Of a DNA stretch of 64,000 bases, positions 53,995-63,730 are shown piece by piece. How positions within the stretch are numbered: position 1 is the stretch's first letter; each line of letters begins with the position of its first letter. The translations under genes were made by a program, and so were the position numbers. Origin of the DNA: Aradus depressus (lineage: Eukaryota; Arthropoda; Insecta; Hemiptera; Aradidae). Location: contig OY759217.1 of NCBI GenBank assembly GCA_963662175.1, forward strand, positions 47,902,108 to 47,966,107, read 5' to 3'. Below the pieces are notes generated by a model. The model did no database searches and was not told the origin of the DNA. It saw only the letters and a list, made by a program, of their open reading frames with translations.

Positions 53995-54014
53995 CCCCCC
54001 CCCCCCCCCCCCCC
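53995..54014. repeat. Poly(C) tract, 20 nt
   Basis: C20 followed by tcctttt. Confidence 0.92.
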
Positions 54015-54379
54015 TCCTTTTAAATATAAATTAGACCATAAGTAGAAGCAAATTAAAAATTATTATATGATCAAAAATGAAGAATTTGACTTATAATCAA
54101 GAAATAAAAATGTAACACAACAAGAACTGATTTAAGATTCATTATAAGTTGCCATACTAGTTGGATGTCATTGAGTGTGTTTAGGCTAGCAAGTAATTAC
54201 AATCCTCTCAATTCTTCAGTCTAACACAAACCCATTTGTGTCTCTACTGTAGAGAAACATAGATTCCCGTATGACGATTTATAATCGAGGCATCTACCTA
54301 TTGACTTAAAATTGAAAATATGAATAGTCATCTAGTAAAAATGTCTTGTTTAAAAAAAAAATAAAAAAAATTCCAATGA

Positions 54380-54500
54380 TGTATTTTAGCGCCCCTCCGA
54401 TCCGGCGCCTAGAGCGGCTGCTCATCTCGCCATTAGGTAAGGCCCTGTGTATGATGACAAACGGCCTCGATCCTGTTTGCTGTCTTGGCTCCGCCCCGCA
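54380..54500. repeat. GC-rich repeat fragment
   Basis: cgcccctccgatccggcgcc, gctgctcatctcgccattag and taaggccctg resemble the end of a common arthropod DNA repeat; the family is not certain. Confidence 0.3.
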
Positions 54501-55289
54501 ACTGTAATGCCGTCTCTGTCTTCGACTGTTACAAACTGTATAGAAGTAACTATCAGCAAATAATATATTGGTTCGTCCATTCAAATAACTATCCATGTAA
54601 AGAAAAATTAACACACATATTTCATCAAAAAACTGTAGATTGATCCAACAAACCAAAATCTGATTTTTTGTCCGAACGCAATACTTTCTATATGACAAAT
54701 GCGTCACGTTAAGTAAAAAAAAAAACACTCAGATGATAAATGAGTGGATGCCACGCCACGAATCAGGGGATAAAGTTCAAATCAATCATCAGGGCTGGAC
54801 TTATTTTTTATTGTGCAGTATTAAAACCGTTAAAAAAAGATATGTGATGTGGCCAATACAGGACTTTCTTATACCAACCACGTTTATAGATCATTCTCTT
54901 TCCCCCACCCCTTTCTCAAAATCATTGCATACTGCCATAACTGGGTACATCAAAGAAATGGGTTGACGTCAGCGGTAATTTTTTGTTTCATTGTACAACG
55001 TAATCGTGAGAGTGACATTCTTATCCCCAGTAATGACAGAATGAAAACAATTTGAGAAGGGGGAGGGAGCGAGAGATAGAGTGATCTGTAAGCGTGGTTG
55101 GTAAAGTAAATACAAAAGGAAAAATGAAAATAAAAATGGTAAAGAATATTGTTACCATTGAATCATTTATCTTTACCAGGATGATGTTCCATGTATTCGT
55201 TGTTCTCTGACAAAATTGTCATTTAACCTAACCTTAATATTCCAACGTACTTTTGTTCACATTTCATAATCGATTAATTTACCGAATTT

Positions 55290-55850
55290 TAGTTCCACAG
55301 CTATACGAAGTATAGGGGAAGTTAAGTAATCGGTCAAAAATTCGATACAGAGTTTTCGAGGGAATTTCATATTTTTCGACGTTTTCGAGATTCCAAATAT
55401 GAAAATGTATTCCCCCGAAATGAATTAATCAATTGAGTTTTCGCTCCCTCTCCAGTCGACCGTTTGCGCTAATATTCTACAGTTGACATACGTAGGAGCT
55501 CCTAAATCCTCATACTAAATTTAGTGTCGATACATTCATTACATCGGCAGTTATTATGGTTTTTGAGTTGAACTCCCCCCTTCGCTTCTGCTGATTCCGC
55601 TGAAAATTGATAAGTGTCTTCCTTATCGGGTTTTGAACTCACATATGAAATTTTGTGTCGATACATTCATCACATCGGCAGTTATCACAGTTTTTGAGTT
55701 GAGCCTCACCCGTAATCCCACTCCTCTTCGGCCGATTTGACCGGAAAATCGATAGGTGTTGTCCCTATGGGATTGTGGTCCTACACACAAAATTTCGAGT
55801 TGATTCATTCATTCTGGGGAAGTACATTGCCGGTGATTCACTGACGACTT
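55290..55850. repeat. Repeat B, two opposed copies
   Basis: A minus-strand part (agctatacgaagtatagggg, atcggtcaaaaattcgatac) runs to about 55,410. It is followed by a plus-strand part (tcgaccgtttgcgctaatat through gtgtcgatacattcatcaca and ctggggaagtacattgccgg). Confidence 0.78.
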
Positions 55851-55908
55851 TTTTTTTTACTGTTTTTGTGTTCATAATATGAACACAAAAACAGTAAAAA
55901 AAAGTAAA
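55850..55908. repeat. Hairpin, about 28-bp arms
   Basis: ttttactgtttttgtgttca then aat then tgaacacaaaaacagtaaaa, at the end of a repeat B copy. Confidence 0.85.
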
Positions 55909-56185
55909 GAAAATATTATTTTCTTGTGTTCTCCCAGTTGAAAATTATCAAATTGTGAAAAAAAAAAATTAGAGTGGTTATTTATGTGAAAGGTTGTTTT
56001 AGAATTAGTTATTACTTGCTGGTTGTTTGGAGACCATTTGAAACTGACTAACATGTATCATGGAAAAATTCTAGAGTTTGGAAATGTGAAGAGGGAAGTC
56101 AGTAGTAAGTAAGTTGATCTATAGGACGAGTTAGATGTAAATAGTTGCTTTCTGTATTTATTTGAGACAGTTTTACTTACTAAAC

Positions 56186-56290
56186 TTCAGGACTCGCAGA
56201 GTCAAGTCGAAATCAGATCCACCAGTTCGCCGAAAAGCTTCCTGGTAGGCGACACGACTTTATAGTTGAACCCCGGGCATGAGTCACATA
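56186..56290 (+). mobile_element. SINE 3' fragment
   Basis: aggactcgcagagtcaagtc, gaccccgggcatgagtcac-like tail (gaaccccgggcatgagtcac). Confidence 0.75.
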
Positions 56291-56384
56291 AACAAACAAG
56301 TTAAACCCGTCCCCTCCACTTTAGCTGCAACTTGATAGGAGCCCACAAATCCTACCTTAGTCCATTTTACTGCCAGTTTATGGG

Positions 56385-56500
56385 TTTTACCTCCCCACGG
56401 GGTGTAGGGGGGAAGTTATGTAAACGGTCAAAGATTCAGAATTTTCAATGGAATTCCATGTTTTACGATCTCCGAATTCCAAATATGAAAAAAAAAAAAT
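56385..56500 (-). repeat. Repeat B fragment
   Basis: taggggggaagttatgtaaa, cggtcaaagattcagaattt and ccatgttttacgatctccga. Confidence 0.65.
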
Positions 56501-56504
56501 TCTG

Positions 56505-56605
56505 TCCTGGGCTTTAATTACTTATATCGCCTACCACCAGAGCGCTCTTTCGTTACTTTGGTGAACATAAGCCTGACTCTGGGGGTCCTAAATTTTGCGT
56601 ACTCT
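56505..56605 (-). mobile_element. SINE 3' fragment
   Basis: atcgcctaccaccagagcgc, ggtgaacataagcctgactc and cctaaattttgcgtact. Confidence 0.75.
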
Positions 56606-56723
56606 CGTTTTGTTATATAGGGCACGGTTATTTTTATTTACATTTTTACTTTCTTATACCTTTAGTACAGTTCAGGGTCCCCTAAACACGTTTTAATAAT
56701 GATGTCTTTCCGATGTGTCTTTA

Positions 56724-56807
56724 TGTATGATTCTGTGTATGTGATTGGAACTTGTGAGCGCTCTATGTATGATTCTTTGTATGTGATTGGAACTTGTGAG
56801 CGCTCCA
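56724..56807 (+). repeat. 42-bp direct repeat, two copies
   Basis: tgtatgattctgtgtatgtg, attggaacttgtgagcgctc is repeated at once with one change. Confidence 0.9.
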
Positions 56808-57024
56808 ACTCAAAAAACGTTTCTAGCAATATAGGTACCAACTTGAAATTTGAAATGAAGATGACATATATGCTAACATAGATCTGATTAGATTTTGGTC
56901 GAAATCACTTTACTTCTAGCCTAAATACATATATTGTATAAGATACAGACAATATTTATGACCCAATAAAAATCTCTTCAAATAAAAGTTGTAGAGAAAA
57001 CGGAAAATTACATTTTATATGAAA

Positions 57025-57271
57025 TTTCTAATTTTACACAACGCTAATTCGCAACAATCATCCGCTGGCGCTCACACTAGCCTGTCACAGGCAAAACAAA
57101 CACTGCACAACAAACACGTACAGACATGCTTTATCCATTGTTACCTCAACCGTTGTTATCACATTATTAGTCTCGTAGTTATTATCGATTGAAATCTGAC
57201 GGTATTTTGTAACACAAGAAAGTTTGACCGGCTATCACTGTGCTTAACGAGCGAATAGACGTTTTCACGTC
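57025..57271 (+). repeat. 250-bp dispersed repeat, copy 2
   Basis: Partner of 12,949-13,202. It lacks a few bases of the first copy (near cctgtcacaggc). Confidence 0.85.
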
Positions 57272-57791
57272 AAAAAAAAGGAATATTGAAAATGTGGCCT
57301 GGCAATACTGTTTTGTGTTTTTACGATTATCTTCTCCACAGGGTGTGGATAGTGTTAACTATCATTTCTTGCTAGTTTTTATTTTTCATTCATTTAGAAT
57401 AATTAAAGTTTACTATAAAAACAAATATTTAGTGTTAAATAAATTAGTGAGTTTTTATAAAAATAATTTTGATAAGAAATACCTACAGCCAGTAACAAAA
57501 ATGTTCGGACGGTTTGATTTTTCAATAAAAAATTATAATAATTAAATGCAAAAGTAATAAAAAATAATTTAAAAAAATAATTAAAGCCATTTTTCAATCA
57601 AGAATAAGAATTCAAAAGTGGGTTAGGATAAAGGAAAAACAGCTTTGATTAGAACAAATAAATATTTTAATTTAATAAATTTTAGAACAAGTAATGTAGG
57701 TAACAAAAATTTTCGGACAAAAATGTAAACAACTATAAATAAATTCAATGTTTTTTTTACGATTTCACAAATTCAAAAACCATAATGTTAA

Positions 57792-59327
57792 TTAATATTT
57801 GGTTGGGTACCCTTTTTGTGTAATAACATCTTTCATTCGATTCGGCATTGATGATGAAACTAATTTTTTGGTGAAATTTGAAGATATTTTACCCCACTCT
57901 TCTAATAACTTTTGTTTCAATTCGTTTTTTGAAGCAATGGGTGTTAATCGAATTTTCCTGTCGAGCTCACCCCATACGTGTTCAATTGGGTTGAGATCGG
58001 GCGATTGGGGGGGGTTTCATAACTTTAGGGCAGTTATACAAAAGCCAAGTACGTACCAATTCACAGGTGTGTTTCGGATCGTTGTCTTGGTAAAAATGAA
58101 AAGTCCGTAAAATCCCAAGTTTTTCAGCACTCTTTTTCAAATTGCTCCTTAGTAATTCGGCATAAACTTTTCTAGTCATGGTGGTTTCAATGAAAACCAG
58201 TTCACCAATTCCACTAGACGCCATACACCCCCACACCATCACTGAGCCACCCCCATGTTTTACTATTGGTTTTAAATTTTTTGGATTCAGCTCCAAATTA
58301 CGCCTTCTCCAAATTTTGTCGGGACTAAATATATTAAACTTACATTCAAAAGTATTTGCTTGCAATAGAACAAACCGCAATAATAAAATATTCTTGTATT
58401 TTGTAACTCTTCACAACATAAAAAGAAATCTCAGGTCATGTAATGTCAGAAAACTAGATTTTTGTGATATGACGTTGGAAGAGAGCGACAGCAGCGCTGA
58501 CCCTCGGCAGAAACCGTCCCTTCCCCCTACTCTATCCCCTCCACCTTCCCTCTAAAGAAACTAAGTACCTAATTTTTCTAATTTAAACGTTTTTTCTCCG
58601 ATATTTCGACAAATAAATGTTTCCAGATCATGTCCGTTTACTTCCGTATAATATATGTATACATATACTATTACTTTAGTTTTGTTTACTTCCCTATACA
58701 TATAATATATGTATACATAATAATATGTACTAAAAATTTTGTAATCGTGTAAACATCAGAGATCAATTGCATGTGTGTGTTTATGTGAGAGCTCAAACGC
58801 TTTGACCTGACATCGTACAGGCTCATGACCATCGCTTAACATCCCATCCGAAGGACGGAGTGCTTAAGTTTATTTTACCTCGCAGATGAATGACATTACT
58901 CCAAAAAATTTCTGAATGATTCTGGAACTCTTTTGCGAAGCTCAATCTTTTTTTTATATTTTTTTCACTCACAAACGGTTTTTGGTACTCTCCCATTATA
59001 TCCTGCTTCTTTTAGAATTCTTCGAACATTTTGTGGGTGAACTTTCTTTCCCGTTTCTCTGTATACCTCGGCGACGATCTGAGGTGCACTCCTCGAGGGC
59101 TTGTTTTTAATTTTCCGGACAACGCTACACCTTTCTCGGTCGTTTAATACTCTTGGACGGCCAGAGGAAGATTTCAAATCTATCCGATCCTCGTGCTTAT
59201 ACCTTCGAATTACATCGGCTACGGTGCTTTTACTTCGGCCTACCATACCACCGATTTTGCGGACACTTAATCCTTTTTCATAATTAAAAATTATTATCTG
59301 TTGAACTTCAAAAGATGTTCGACCCAT
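57792..59327 (-). pseudogene. Tc1-like transposase, disrupted
   Basis: The N-terminal HTH domains start at MGRTSFEVQQIIIFNYEKGL (59,327) and run through VRKIGGMVGRSKSTVADVIR. The frame shifts near 58,985 and then continues KPFVSEK...KRLSFAKEF to about 58,888. Sequence from about 58,345 to 58,888 is inserted, removing the first catalytic Asp region. The rest reads KFNIF, KHGGGSVMVWGCMASSGIGE, YQDNDPKHT (second Asp), then shifts again in a G8 run (58,007-58,014) before DLNPIEHVWGELD (third acidic residue) and a TAA at 57,792-57,794. It cannot make an active transposase. Confidence 0.9.
58804..58890 (-). mobile_element. SINE fragment inside the Tc1 element
   Basis: gacatcgtacaggctcatga, ccatcgcttaacatcccatc and gaaggacggagtgcttaagt. 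It is part of the insertion in the transposase gene. Confidence 0.82.
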
Positions 59328-59920
59328 CTTGACAGCAGGAAATACAAATAACTACTGAATGCAGTAATAGAAGGATATAAACACATTTTATTTGTTCGGT
59401 ATTAGCGGTTGGTTGAGAAGGGATTAAAGATCATGATCAGAGTCGCATTTGTTTACAAAACAAACAACAGGTGTCCAGAAAATTTTGTTACGTGAATTTC
59501 TTGTCTTCAATTATTAATGCAAAATTTCCTATTAGCTGTAAATGTTTAATTAATTGTTTTACGGCGTTTTGAAATGATTGATGATCTCGAAATTTAAAAC
59601 TTTGCTTGAATTAAATATTTTGCCATATAACTATGTGTAACTGCAAAAGAAAAACAAAATTATAAATTGTCCGAAAATTTTTGTTACTGATTGTATGTAA
59701 TTAGATAGATAGAAAAGGCTATGAGTGATGTTTTGTGTTTAATATTTATCAAAGACAGAACAACCGAACCTTCAAGGTCATGAATAAGTTTCACGTAGAA
59801 TAGATGTTCATTCTTTATGAAGATTTCACAGGCACACAGATAGACTATATATAGATTTTTCGGTTCAGTAGGTACAAAAACATGGATGTCCGATAAAAAC
59901 TCAATATCAAATATTTATAA

Positions 59921-60270
59921 GAAGGCGCCGGTAGCTCAGTGGTATGCGTGCTTGTCTCTTGAGCTCAAGATCGTGGGTTCGAAACCCGACCGAGGACCTT
60001 AGTTTATTTTATCTGGGGGGTAAAATAAACTTAAGCACGCCGTTCTTCGGATGGGACATTAAGCGATGGTCCCGAGCCTGTACAATGTCAGGTACTCGTT
60101 AAAGACCCCTATATAGGACCCCTAGGTGAATAAAAATTTAGGGTAGGCAAAATTTAAGACTCCCACAGTAGAGTCGGGCTCATGTCCACCAGAGTGACGA
60201 AAGAGCGCTCTGGTAGTAGGCGTTATGACCTCGTGGTTAAAGCCCGGGCATAAGTCTTAAAACCTAACCT
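59921..60270 (+). mobile_element. SINE, full length, 12-bp TSD
   Basis: 350 bp with A box ggtagctcagtggtatgcg, B box gggttcgaaacccgaccg, the conserved body, and a 3' end aaaacctaacct. The target duplication aaatatttataa is perfect (59,909-59,920 and 60,271-60,282). This is the best reference copy of the family in the window. Confidence 0.95.
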
Positions 60271-60652
60271 AAATATTTATAACCTATTAATTAACTTCCT
60301 TTGTAACTATTATTATGCGTATATCTGGAATATAAAAATTATAATGTATCATATGTTTTAGTTTGACAGGAACTTTTTGAATTTTTATGGTAGTATAATT
60401 AGTTATGGAAAGAAAATGTCAAATGAAACAAGAAAAATTAAAATACAAAAATTGGTTTATTATTCACTATCCCCTATGCCGTACACTCAATTGATTATTT
60501 CAAATTTGATCGGATTTGTCTTTGTTATTTGTTTTAATGATTATGATAACTAAGCCATTAAAACCTGAATTAAAAACTTTAAATGAACATTTTTCATCTA
60601 AATGTATTGCCATAGAAACGAAAATATACCATTAATAATGTGAAAAATAAAA

Positions 60653-61600
60653 ATGTTTCGGAGTTCAGCTACAAAATTCGCAAGTGCTCATTCAATTAAC
60701 CGACTACTATTTACACAACAAACTAACTGTACGGAATCACAAACAACACTCGTGGAAAATGAACAGAAGTCAGGAAGAGCCGTGTCTTGTGCTTATACAT
60801 CCTATGAAACTACTAAACCCCCCATAGGGTCCAAGATACCCATAATCATACTACATGGGTTTTTGGGAAGTAAGATCAACTGGAACACAATGGGCCGGCA
60901 GCTAGCGATGAGGACACTGCGTCGAGTGGTGGCTGTGGATGCACGCAACCATGGCGACAGTCCCCAGACGAAGGAACACAACTACGACATGATGATGGAG
61001 GACGTGAAGCTGATGATGAGTGAGCTGGGGCTGAAGGAGGCATCCTTCGTGGGTCACTCGATGGGCGGGAGGACCATGATGGCGCTAGCGCTCCGACATC
61101 CAGAGATGGTCAAAGACGTAGTAGCCGTCGATGTGTCCCCCATCACCATCAGTGACAGTATCCACTACCTCCCAAGGATATTGAAAGCGATGAAGGAGGT
61201 TCGCATCTCTGGGGATGTGTCGCTGCACAAAGCACGTGAGGAAGCCGACGAACAGCTCAAACTAGCCATACGCAACAAGGACCTACGTCGGTTCCTCCTC
61301 ATGAATGTCGCACTCGATGAGAAACTTCACAAGTTCTACTGGAAGCTCAACATACAGTCCCTGGATGAAAATTTCCAAAATATGCTCCACTTTCCAAAAA
61401 TTCAGAGTAAGTTCGCGAAGCCTTCTCTGTTCGTCGGAGGCGCCCAGTCTGACTACTTGAACAAGGAAGAGGAGCCCAAGATCCTGGAGATGTTCCCCTT
61501 GGCCAAGTTCGTCTACATCAAGGACGCAGGACACTTGGTCCACGCACAGAAACCTCGCGAGTTCCTTGAAGCCCTCTCTTTATTCTATGGCGTCCAGTAG
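60653..61600 (+). CDS. ABHD11: ABHD11-type alpha/beta hydrolase, single exon
   Basis: 315 residues, no intron. ABHD11 is a mitochondrial serine hydrolase of the alpha/beta fold that is linked to protection of lipoylated 2-oxoglutarate dehydrogenase in mammals. The first 20 residues (MFRSSATKFASAHSINRLLF) are basic and lack acids, as in a mitochondrial presequence. Oxyanion-loop motif HGF at 68-70, LHGFLGSKINW; AVDARNHGDSP at 94-104; nucleophile Ser136 in GHSMGG; His294 in DAGHLVHAQKP; probable acid Asp267 in GGAQSDY. Length matches the family. It is divergently placed relative to RyR and may lie in RyR's unseen first intron. The coding sequence is more GC-rich than its flanks. Confidence 0.95.
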   Translation: MFRSSATKFASAHSINRLLFTQQTNCTESQTTLVENEQKSGRAVSCAYTSYETTKPPIGSKIPIIILHGFLGSKINWNTMGRQLAMRTLRRVVAVDARNHGDSPQTKEHNYDMMMEDVKLMMSELGLKEASFVGHSMGGRTMMALALRHPEMVKDVVAVDVSPITISDSIHYLPRILKAMKEVRISGDVSLHKAREEADEQLKLAIRNKDLRRFLLMNVALDEKLHKFYWKLNIQSLDENFQNMLHFPKIQSKFAKPSLFVGGAQSDYLNKEEEPKILEMFPLAKFVYIKDAGHLVHAQKPREFLEALSLFYGVQ

Positions 61601-61921
61601 TGCTCTCTTCTCTTGTGATGTAATATAATTGTTCAATATACTTTGTGCTTTGTAATTTTATGCGTACATAATACACATACTGCTTTGAGAGTTATTGTTC
61701 TTAAATGTATTCATTGTAGCTGATCATTGTCATGTTACAGAGCATTCAGTTCCTTCCTAAGTTGGCACTCACATATTTTGAATTTATCTGGTAAATATAA
61801 TAAGTGGTTATTTAGGATATTTTGCAACATATCTCTGTAAAATAGTATTTTGAATATTATCAGAGTTGGGTCAGTACAATATTCGGTGTAATTTGCGCGC
61901 AGTCTATCTTCTACATAGAGT

Positions 61922-62226
61922 TAGTTATTTGGTCTCGCACCCGGACTTCAACTACTAGAGCGCTCTTTCGTCGCTCTTGTAGACATGAGCCCGACTCTAC
62001 TGTGGATGTCTTATATTTTGCCTAATCAAGTGTATTTTCCTAGAATAGGGGTCTTCAACGAGTAACTGACATTGTACAGGCTCGGGACCATCGCTTACGA
62101 CCCACCCAAAGTAAAACGTGATCAAGGTTTTTTTAACTCTCAGATAAAAAAACCTAAGGACCTTGGCCGAATTACGAACCCGCGATCTTGAGCCCAATAA
62201 ATAACTCTGAGCTATTGGCGCCCTCT
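61922..62226 (-). mobile_element. SINE, near full length, 14-bp TSD
   Basis: Ends in gagctattggcgccctc (head complement). It is flanked by cttctacatagagt (61,908-61,921) and cttctacgtagagt (62,227-62,240), one mismatch. Decayed inside. Confidence 0.85.
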
Positions 62227-62246
62227 CTTCTACGTAGAGTATTGTT

Positions 62247-62462
62247 TGTTTTTGTGACTCATGGGGGGGCTTCAGCTTCAAGGTCATATCGTCTGCTACC
62301 AGAGGGCTTTTCGTCGCTCTGGTAGACCTGAGTCCAACTCTAATACGGGAATCATCTATTTCTCCTACCCAGACTTAATAAATACCTGATATCGCGAAGG
62401 GTCCGGGACTATCACTTGGTGTCCCATCCGAAGGACGGCTACCTTAAGTTATTTTGACCTGT
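62247..62462 (-). mobile_element. SINE copy next to another SINE
   Basis: gtgactcatgggggggcttc, accagagggcttttcgtcgc and gtcccatccgaaggacggct. Ends near a T run. Confidence 0.8.
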
Positions 62463-62838
62463 TTTTTTTTTTTTTTATTTTGATAAATAATTTGGACTTA
62501 GAATATTAGCTTATAGCTGTCAGAAGCCTTTGGAACTTGAAGACATATTTCCTGGCTCACTCTATCCTCAGAAGTCCTGTTGTTTAACAATCTCTGCTCC
62601 GTTTCTATATTGACCGTTCTTGGTCAATACTTCATTTTAGAAACGTATTTTAGTCAGTAAGTGAATAAAGATTATGTTTACTCAACTTTAATTACACAAG
62701 AAATGACCGATACGATAACGAAAAAGAACTGTCTCCTGGTGTTGCACCTAATGAATAGATCATTAGTTGTATGTTTAATTTTTTAAAATATTTTTATTAA
62801 TAAAGGCCCTAAGTGAATAATTATTATACAGACAATTC

Positions 62839-63085
62839 GAGGGCGCCGGTAAGTCAGTGATAGCGTGCTTGTCCACTGAGCTCAAGTTCGAAGGGTTCGA
62901 AACCCGGCTAACCCTTTTATGCAGTCCTTCGGATGGTCCTGAGCCTGTACAATGTCAGATACTCTTAATAACCAATCTAGGTAAGTAAATCTGAGTAGGC
63001 AACATTTTGAACTCCCACAGTAGAGTCGGGAGTCCGAGAGAGAGACTAAAGAGTACTCTGGTAGTAGGCGATATGACCTCTAATA
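62839..63085 (+). mobile_element. SINE copy with tRNA head
   Basis: gagggcgccggtaagtcagt, gggttcgaaacccggctaac and gtaggcgatatgacctct. The body has deletions. Confidence 0.82.
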
Positions 63086-63169
63086 ACTAACTTCACACTA
63101 TTTTAATGATGAGTGTATTGCTGTCACTACATTTTTCGCCCCAGAAAGAGTTACTATACTGAGGGATAC

Positions 63170-63371
63170 TAGTGAAGGGGACAAAGCTGAGAGAGCCAGG
63201 AGGTGGGCTGGGAGTGAGTATGGAGGAGCAGGTGGGTTGCGTGCGATCAATAGGCAGGGCTGTGGGCTGGCTGGAGCAGGCTTGCGTGCGTGCACTGGGG
63301 GAGCCGCTCGATAGAACGACGAGCTCTGGTGGCTTGTTGCGTGCCTAACAGTGCTGCATCCAGTCTCAGTC
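63170..63371 (+). promoter_or_regulatory. GC-rich leader / promoter region of the MADF gene
   Basis: Local rise in GC and CpG (gcgtgcgtgcactgggggag, ccgctcgatagaacgacgag) just before the ATG at 63,372. It is the only such stretch in the last 3 kb. No TATA box or initiator assigned. Confidence 0.4.
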
Positions 63372-63504
63372 ATGAGTTCCAGCTCTCTCATAGCGGCCGT
63401 ATGCAAGAGGAGGCCACTTTGGGACCCGACGGATGTACACCATCACAACAGGGTCGTGGTGGCCGGCCTCTGGCGGGAGATCGGACAGGAGCTAGGCATC
63501 AATA
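63372..63504 (+). CDS. MADF-domain protein, first coding exon (partial)
   Basis: MSSSSLIAAVCKRRPLWDPT then DVHHHNRVVVAGLWREIGQE and LGIN. The pattern LI..V..RP.LWD......N......W..I...LG is that of a MADF DNA-binding domain, as in Adf-1-type and BESS/MADF regulators. The donor GTAAGC follows at 63,505. The start is the ATG directly before the domain. The rest of the gene was not found, so it must be downstream beyond the window or in unrecognised sequence. Confidence 0.72.
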
Positions 63505-63607
63505 GTAAGCAATTACTAGTATTATATATGCATGTAATAGCCGTCAGACGTGTTCATAAAGTGACCCAAATCACTGATCTTATATGGACATTGTCTTCAG
63601 TAGCTTC

Positions 63608-63730
63608 TCTACAGGGTCGAGGTGGCTTAGCTCAAATGGGACAAGAACTCAACATTCTTACTCGTATTATAGTGCATGAACGCTATTGTTATTAGATGTT
63701 TTCATAAAGTGTACCAGAGTGATCCAAAAT
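63608..63730 (+). pseudogene. Partial duplicate of the MADF exon and its intron edge
   Basis: acagggtcgaggtggcttag resembles acagggtcgtggtggccggc (from 63,449), and the following intron stretch ttactcgtattata...ttcataaagtg resembles ttactagtattata...ttcataaagtg at 63,521-63,570. The coding part is decayed and lacks a clear donor. Confidence 0.6.

Larger units (their letters stand above)
57486..59693 (-). mobile_element. Tc1-like DNA transposon with IR/DR ends, broken
   Basis: Ends cagccagtaacaaaaatgtt cggac and, complemented, caatcagtaacaaaaatttt cggac are flanked by TA on both sides (57,484-57,485 and 59,694-59,695). A second copy of the repeat lies inside each end, at about 57,698-57,719 and 59,472-59,491, giving terminal inverted repeats of about 230 bp with two direct repeats each. 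The transposase is interrupted by an insertion and two frameshifts. Confidence 0.9.

Noticed and set aside
54306..54728. 140-codon minus-strand frame
   Set aside because: Runs through low-complexity and repeat sequence; the middle looks like a translated DNA repeat.
59921..60000. tRNA genes at SINE heads (also 2,379 and 62,839)
   Set aside because: A and B boxes are present, but there is no full cloverleaf and each continues into the SINE body.
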